A stretch of 64,000 bases of DNA from an uncultured Oscillospiraceae bacterium. GTDB taxonomy: Bacteria; Bacillota; Clostridia; Oscillospirales; Oscillospiraceae. The translations under genes and the position numbers were made by a program. Under the pieces are notes generated by a model. That model did not search any database and was not told the origin of the DNA. It was given only the letters and a program-made list of their open reading frames with translations. Each line of letters opens with the position of its first letter. Within the stretch, counting starts at the first letter, position 1. The stretch lies in assembly GCA_944385415.1 (NCBI GenBank), contig CALWXC010000003.1, forward strand, positions 124,001-188,000. The letters run 5' to 3'. Below are positions 60,785 through 64,000 of this stretch, in pieces.

Positions 60785-61879
60785 ATGAAAAAGAAATTGA
60801 CGGTATTGGTCCTCACCGGCGCACTGGCCTGCACCATGGCTCTGCCTGCCATGGCCGCCGATGCCACAGCAGTTCCCATTTCTGCCCCTGTCTCCTCGGA
60901 AGCGCTGGCCGCCCTGCCGGACAGTGTACTGTATTACGGCACGGTGCAGAAAATCGTAAAAGGGGCAGACGGTTCCATCACCCAGCTCCGCATGACCTCG
61001 GAGCGTTACGGCGAGTATGTGATGAACCTTTCGGCGGAGACAGTCTGGATTGACAGCGGAAAGCAAACGGCCTCCGACCCGAGCACCTTGCAGGTGGGCG
61101 AAAGTCTGTACGTCTTCCACAGCACCGTGGAAACCAGTTCCCTGCCGCCCCAGTCTGCTGCCTTTGCCGTGGTCCGCAACACCCCCATGGATGCCGGCTG
61201 TGCCCAGTATCATGAGGTTGAGGCGGTCTCACTGGAAAATGGCCAGCTGAAGATCACCACCGACAATGGAAGCCTGATTCTGACGGCCGATGAAAACACC
61301 GGACTGTCGTTCTACGGTTCGGACGCCGCGGCTTCGCTGTCCGATGTCCAGGCGGGCGATTATGTTATGGCATGGTACAGCGTTGTTTTAGAGATCTATC
61401 CCGGTCAGGCTTACGCCACCCATCTGATGCTGCTGTCCGACGCTCCCCAGCCTGTCACGGATACACTGACCCGCGGCGAACTGGTTATGATGATGCACGA
61501 GCAGGCTGGAAAGCCCGTCGTCAACTACGCGATGAATTACTCGGATGTGGCCGGTGATGCGGAATATGCCGAAGCCATCCGCTGGGCCACCAGTGAAGGC
61601 TATGTGGGCGGTTATGGCGACGGTACCTTCTGCCCCGACGATATTGTATCCCGTGAAGAGTTGGTAACCATCCTGTGGCGCTACAACGGCAGCCCCATGC
61701 TGATGGACTACACCGGTCTGAACCAGTTCAGCGACGCGGACGAGATCTCCCAGTGGGCGCAGCCCGCCCTCGCCTGGGCTCATCAGAAGGGCTATATCAC
61801 TGCCGTAGACGGCAGCCGTCTGGACCCCCAGGGCGATGCCACGCATGCACTGGCCGAAGGCATTCTGAATGCCCAATAA
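60785..61879 (+). CDS. Secreted protein with C-terminal SLH domains
   Basis: 364 residues. A signal peptide ending AMA-AD (about residue 25) is followed by an unrecognised beta-rich domain (about 45-215, LYYGTVQKIVKGADGSITQLRM) and SLH repeats from about 222: TRGELVMMMHEQAGKPVVNYAMNYSDV...YVGGYGDGTFCPDDIVSREELVTILWRY and a partial further one. It should attach to the cell wall. ATG 60785 follows AAAAGGAGCGAG, 28 codons inside the open frame. Its SLH part resembles the protein at 52820-53371. Confidence 0.85.
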   Translation: MKKKLTVLVLTGALACTMALPAMAADATAVPISAPVSSEALAALPDSVLYYGTVQKIVKGADGSITQLRMTSERYGEYVMNLSAETVWIDSGKQTASDPSTLQVGESLYVFHSTVETSSLPPQSAAFAVVRNTPMDAGCAQYHEVEAVSLENGQLKITTDNGSLILTADENTGLSFYGSDAAASLSDVQAGDYVMAWYSVVLEIYPGQAYATHLMLLSDAPQPVTDTLTRGELVMMMHEQAGKPVVNYAMNYSDVAGDAEYAEAIRWATSEGYVGGYGDGTFCPDDIVSREELVTILWRYNGSPMLMDYTGLNQFSDADEISQWAQPALAWAHQKGYITAVDGSRLDPQGDATHALAEGILNAQ

Positions 61880-61909
61880 TCCCAAGCATTGCAAAGTAAA
61901 TAGTGTACC

Positions 61910-61949
61910 AAAAGCCCGGCTCTGAGGACAATTTCAGAGCTGGGCTTTT
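61910..61949 (+). terminator. Terminator of the second SLH gene
   Basis: A 16-bp stem with one G-U pair and an eight-base loop, ending in TTTT. Confidence 0.85.
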
Positions 61950-62065
61950 CTTATGCTAATTTTAAACCATTGGTTTAGAAGAAATTATACAATCTGTACC
62001 ACTCATGCCTGTTATCTGCGCCTCCGCTATGATACAATAAAGGCAAAGAATCGGAGGTGTAAACT

Positions 62066-63175
62066 ATGAAATTATCCCTTTCACAAAACATCTGCAAACT
62101 GCGAAAAGCCAACCATCTGACGCAAGAGCAGTTGGCAGAAGCGCTGGGCGTCACCTTTGCTGCCATTTCCAAATGGGAGCGCGGTGCAGCTACACCGGAA
62201 TTAACCCTGATTGCACAAATGGCGGATTTGTTTGGGGTGTCCATGGATGTGCTTGTGGGCTTTGAAGTTCACAACAACCATATTGCTGCCGTGGAGGAAC
62301 GAATCCACAATTTGCAGCGTTCCAAACAGTATGGCGATGCCATGGCCGAATCAGAAAGCGCATTACTACGTTACCCAAATGATTTCCGTATTGTCTATCG
62401 TGCGGGGGAGGTCTATGCGTTTGCGGGCATGGAGGGAAAAGCAGAACCGCATTTGCGGCGGTGCATTGCCCTTTTAGAACACGCCATCTCCCTTTTGTCG
62501 CAAAACACGGACCCCGAAATCAGTGAGGTATCCATTCAGTCTCAGATCGCCCAGTCCTATCTCCTGCTGGGAGAGGTTGAAACAGGACTTGAAATTTTGA
62601 AGCAATACAACGTAAACGGTGTATACGATGGTTTGATTGCCTTGACGTACGCTGCGGAATCGCATGGTGTGAGTCCCAAACTTGCTGAACCATATCTCAT
62701 CCATGCGTTTGCCGGTGTGATTACAGAATCCACCCGTGTGATGATGGCTTACGCCAATTACTATCAAAAGATGGGAACTCCCGCCGCCAGCCGGGACGCG
62801 CTTCTTTGGCTTGTGCAACTGCTGCAAAGTATTAAAATTGACCCCAATGCTACAGGATTTGTTGACAAAGCAACGGCTTGCTGCTATGCGCAATGCGCCA
62901 TTCTTTCCTACAAGATGGGCGAAACCGAAACTGCCCAATCCTATCTGCACCATGCCTTCCAGATGGCCAAGGCGTTTGATCATGCGCCCACCTATCGAAT
63001 GGAAAATACAAAATTTTGTGTTGGGGACACAGAACACGCAACAGTTTATGATGATTTAGGCGAATCCGCCATGGCAGCAGTCGAACAGCAGCTTACGGAG
63101 GAAGACGGAAATGACGCTCTTTTGGCCCTCTGGAAACACCTCATCAGACAAGAACCAGCTGGAGGCATGAAATGA
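62066..63175 (+). CDS. XRE-type regulator with TPR-like C-terminal domain
   Basis: 369 residues. An N-terminal helix-turn-helix (about 5-60, NICKLRKANHLTQEQLAEALGVTFAAISKWERGAATPEL) is followed by about 300 helical residues with TPR-like spacing. Such proteins often control a transporter gene next to them. Its stop overlaps the start of the ABC exporter gene (ATGA), so the two are coupled. Base composition is lower in GC than the neighbours, which suggests acquisition. The start follows CGGAGGTG. Confidence 0.87.
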   Translation: MKLSLSQNICKLRKANHLTQEQLAEALGVTFAAISKWERGAATPELTLIAQMADLFGVSMDVLVGFEVHNNHIAAVEERIHNLQRSKQYGDAMAESESALLRYPNDFRIVYRAGEVYAFAGMEGKAEPHLRRCIALLEHAISLLSQNTDPEISEVSIQSQIAQSYLLLGEVETGLEILKQYNVNGVYDGLIALTYAAESHGVSPKLAEPYLIHAFAGVITESTRVMMAYANYYQKMGTPAASRDALLWLVQLLQSIKIDPNATGFVDKATACCYAQCAILSYKMGETETAQSYLHHAFQMAKAFDHAPTYRMENTKFCVGDTEHATVYDDLGESAMAAVEQQLTEEDGNDALLALWKHLIRQEPAGGMK

Positions 63176-64000
63176 AAAGAAACAATATAGAGATTCGCTC
63201 CTACACCAGACAATTCTACAAGCATAATATTCTTTGCTTGCTAATCGCCTTGTGCGGCACGCTGCTGATCACCATTGCGGCGCTGCTGGTTTCATGGTTA
63301 TTGCAGCAGCTACTTGATTTGATCGGTGGATATGATACCGGAATCACACTGTCAGAATTGATTATGATGACACTGGCGCTCATTGGCATCATCGTTATGG
63401 CGAAATTCTTCTGTTACCATTCCATACCAAAATTTATTACACGGGGAAGCACACAATATAAAGAGTATATTTTTCAGGAACTGACAAAAAAGAATATCTC
63501 CGCTTTCTCCAATGAAAACACAGCGACCTATATTTCCGCCCTGACCAATGATATTCAAACCATAGAGCAGGGATATTTACACAATATTTTTTCTCTGCTT
63601 TCCAGTCTGGCAACATTTTGCGGCGCCATCGCGCTGATGCTCTGGAACAGTCCCCAACTGACTTTGGCCTCAATTGGCCTGGCGCTTCTGCCGTTGCTGG
63701 CTTCCATACTGACCGGAACCAGAATGGCCCAGGCTGAAAAGCGCATTTCCGATGAAAATGAAATCTATACCTCCACATTGGCCGACAGTCTTGGTGGATT
63801 TTCTGTCATCAAATCCTTTCAGGCAGAAGCGCAAATGCTGCGGTTGTTCAAAGAACATTTGAAAAAACTTGCAGACGCCCAGTGTCACAGGCAAAAAATG
63901 CAGATTCTTGTCCAGGCATTTGCCTCTGTTGCGGGCATAACCGCACAACTTGGTATTTTTATTTTTGGAGCATATCTTGCGGTATCCGGCAAAGGTATCA
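63172..64000 (+). CDS. ABC exporter, partial (runs off the window)
   Basis: The first 276 codons of a permease-ATPase fusion. After a short basic start (MKRNNIEIRSYTRQFYKHN) there are type-1 exporter helices and the elements ISALTNDIQTIEQGYLHNIF, MLWNSPQLTLASIGLALLPLL and SLGGFSVIKSFQAEAQM. The ATPase part lies beyond the window. The start is set by GGAGGC and the ATGA overlap with the regulator gene. The substrate is unknown; such regulator-exporter pairs often serve drug or peptide export. Confidence 0.85.
   Translation, partial: MKRNNIEIRSYTRQFYKHNILCLLIALCGTLLITIAALLVSWLLQQLLDLIGGYDTGITLSELIMMTLALIGIIVMAKFFCYHSIPKFITRGSTQYKEYIFQELTKKNISAFSNENTATYISALTNDIQTIEQGYLHNIFSLLSSLATFCGAIALMLWNSPQLTLASIGLALLPLLASILTGTRMAQAEKRISDENEIYTSTLADSLGGFSVIKSFQAEAQMLRLFKEHLKKLADAQCHRQKMQILVQAFASVAGITAQLGIFIFGAYLAVSGKGI

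Noticed and set aside
1..64000. tRNA, rRNA, CRISPR array, transposase or phage genes
   Set aside because: I looked for tRNA arms, repeated spacer units and typical proteins on both strands and found none that I could support. A dedicated tRNA/ncRNA scan could still find something small.

Overview
The window looks like chromosomal DNA of a fairly GC-rich Gram-positive anaerobe of the class Clostridia, most likely an Oscillospiraceae-type gut bacterium (Oscillibacter, Dysosmobacter or Flavonifractor-like). Reasons: a SpoIVB sporulation protease, S-layer-homology proteins, LTA-synthase-type enzymes, strong Shine-Dalgarno sites, sigma-A promoters with 17-base spacers, and oxygen-sensitive enzymes (tungsten aldehyde oxidoreductase, siroheme/[4Fe-4S] reductase, polyferredoxin). 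The genus is inference; there is no rRNA. I found no tRNA, rRNA, CRISPR array or transposase gene.

Layout. 0-5.8 kb: housekeeping (PF06541 membrane protein, gpsA, plsY, der, rpmF with its yceD partner, an RluA-type pseudouridine synthase). 5.8-9.9 kb: a potABCD polyamine importer with overlapping genes and an unusual C-terminally anchored binding protein. 9.9-17.2 kb: tyrA, an LTA-synthase-like enzyme, then a sulfur-redox group (fused C_GCAxxG_C_C/siroheme reductase, LysR regulator, CoA-disulfide reductase-rhodanese). 17.2-24.5 kb: an operon of pepF, a small protein, a heterodimeric ABC exporter and a PF06541 protein, with a divergent EamA transporter.

24.5-36 kb is the most interesting part. 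It holds a BCCT transporter with an altered substrate-box motif, two atypical aspartase/fumarase-superfamily lyases (Cys where the family normally has His or Gln), an IclR regulator and a zinc alcohol dehydrogenase. Next to it lies a tungsten-type aldehyde:ferredoxin oxidoreductase with its own MoaD-like protein, E1-like activator, CobW-like GTPase fusion and four-cluster ferredoxin. Together they suggest an undescribed uptake, elimination and oxidation pathway for a small zwitterionic compound. Palindromes of the GTTC...GAAC type occur in front of three of the operons.

36-48 kb: nitroreductase, a membrane diguanylate cyclase, small membrane proteins (one frameshifted), spoIVB, comFB, glmS, a dprA-like gene, a DEAD-box helicase and thyA-folA. 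48-64 kb: a solute-sensing EAL protein, a sigma/anti-sigma pair, two related S-layer proteins flanking a transglutaminase lipoprotein and an opp peptide importer whose binding-protein gene is frameshifted, and finally an XRE-TPR regulator translationally coupled to an ABC exporter that runs off the window.

Most real genes are marked by good Shine-Dalgarno sites. Where these disagreed with the longest reading frame I moved the start, and each entry says so.
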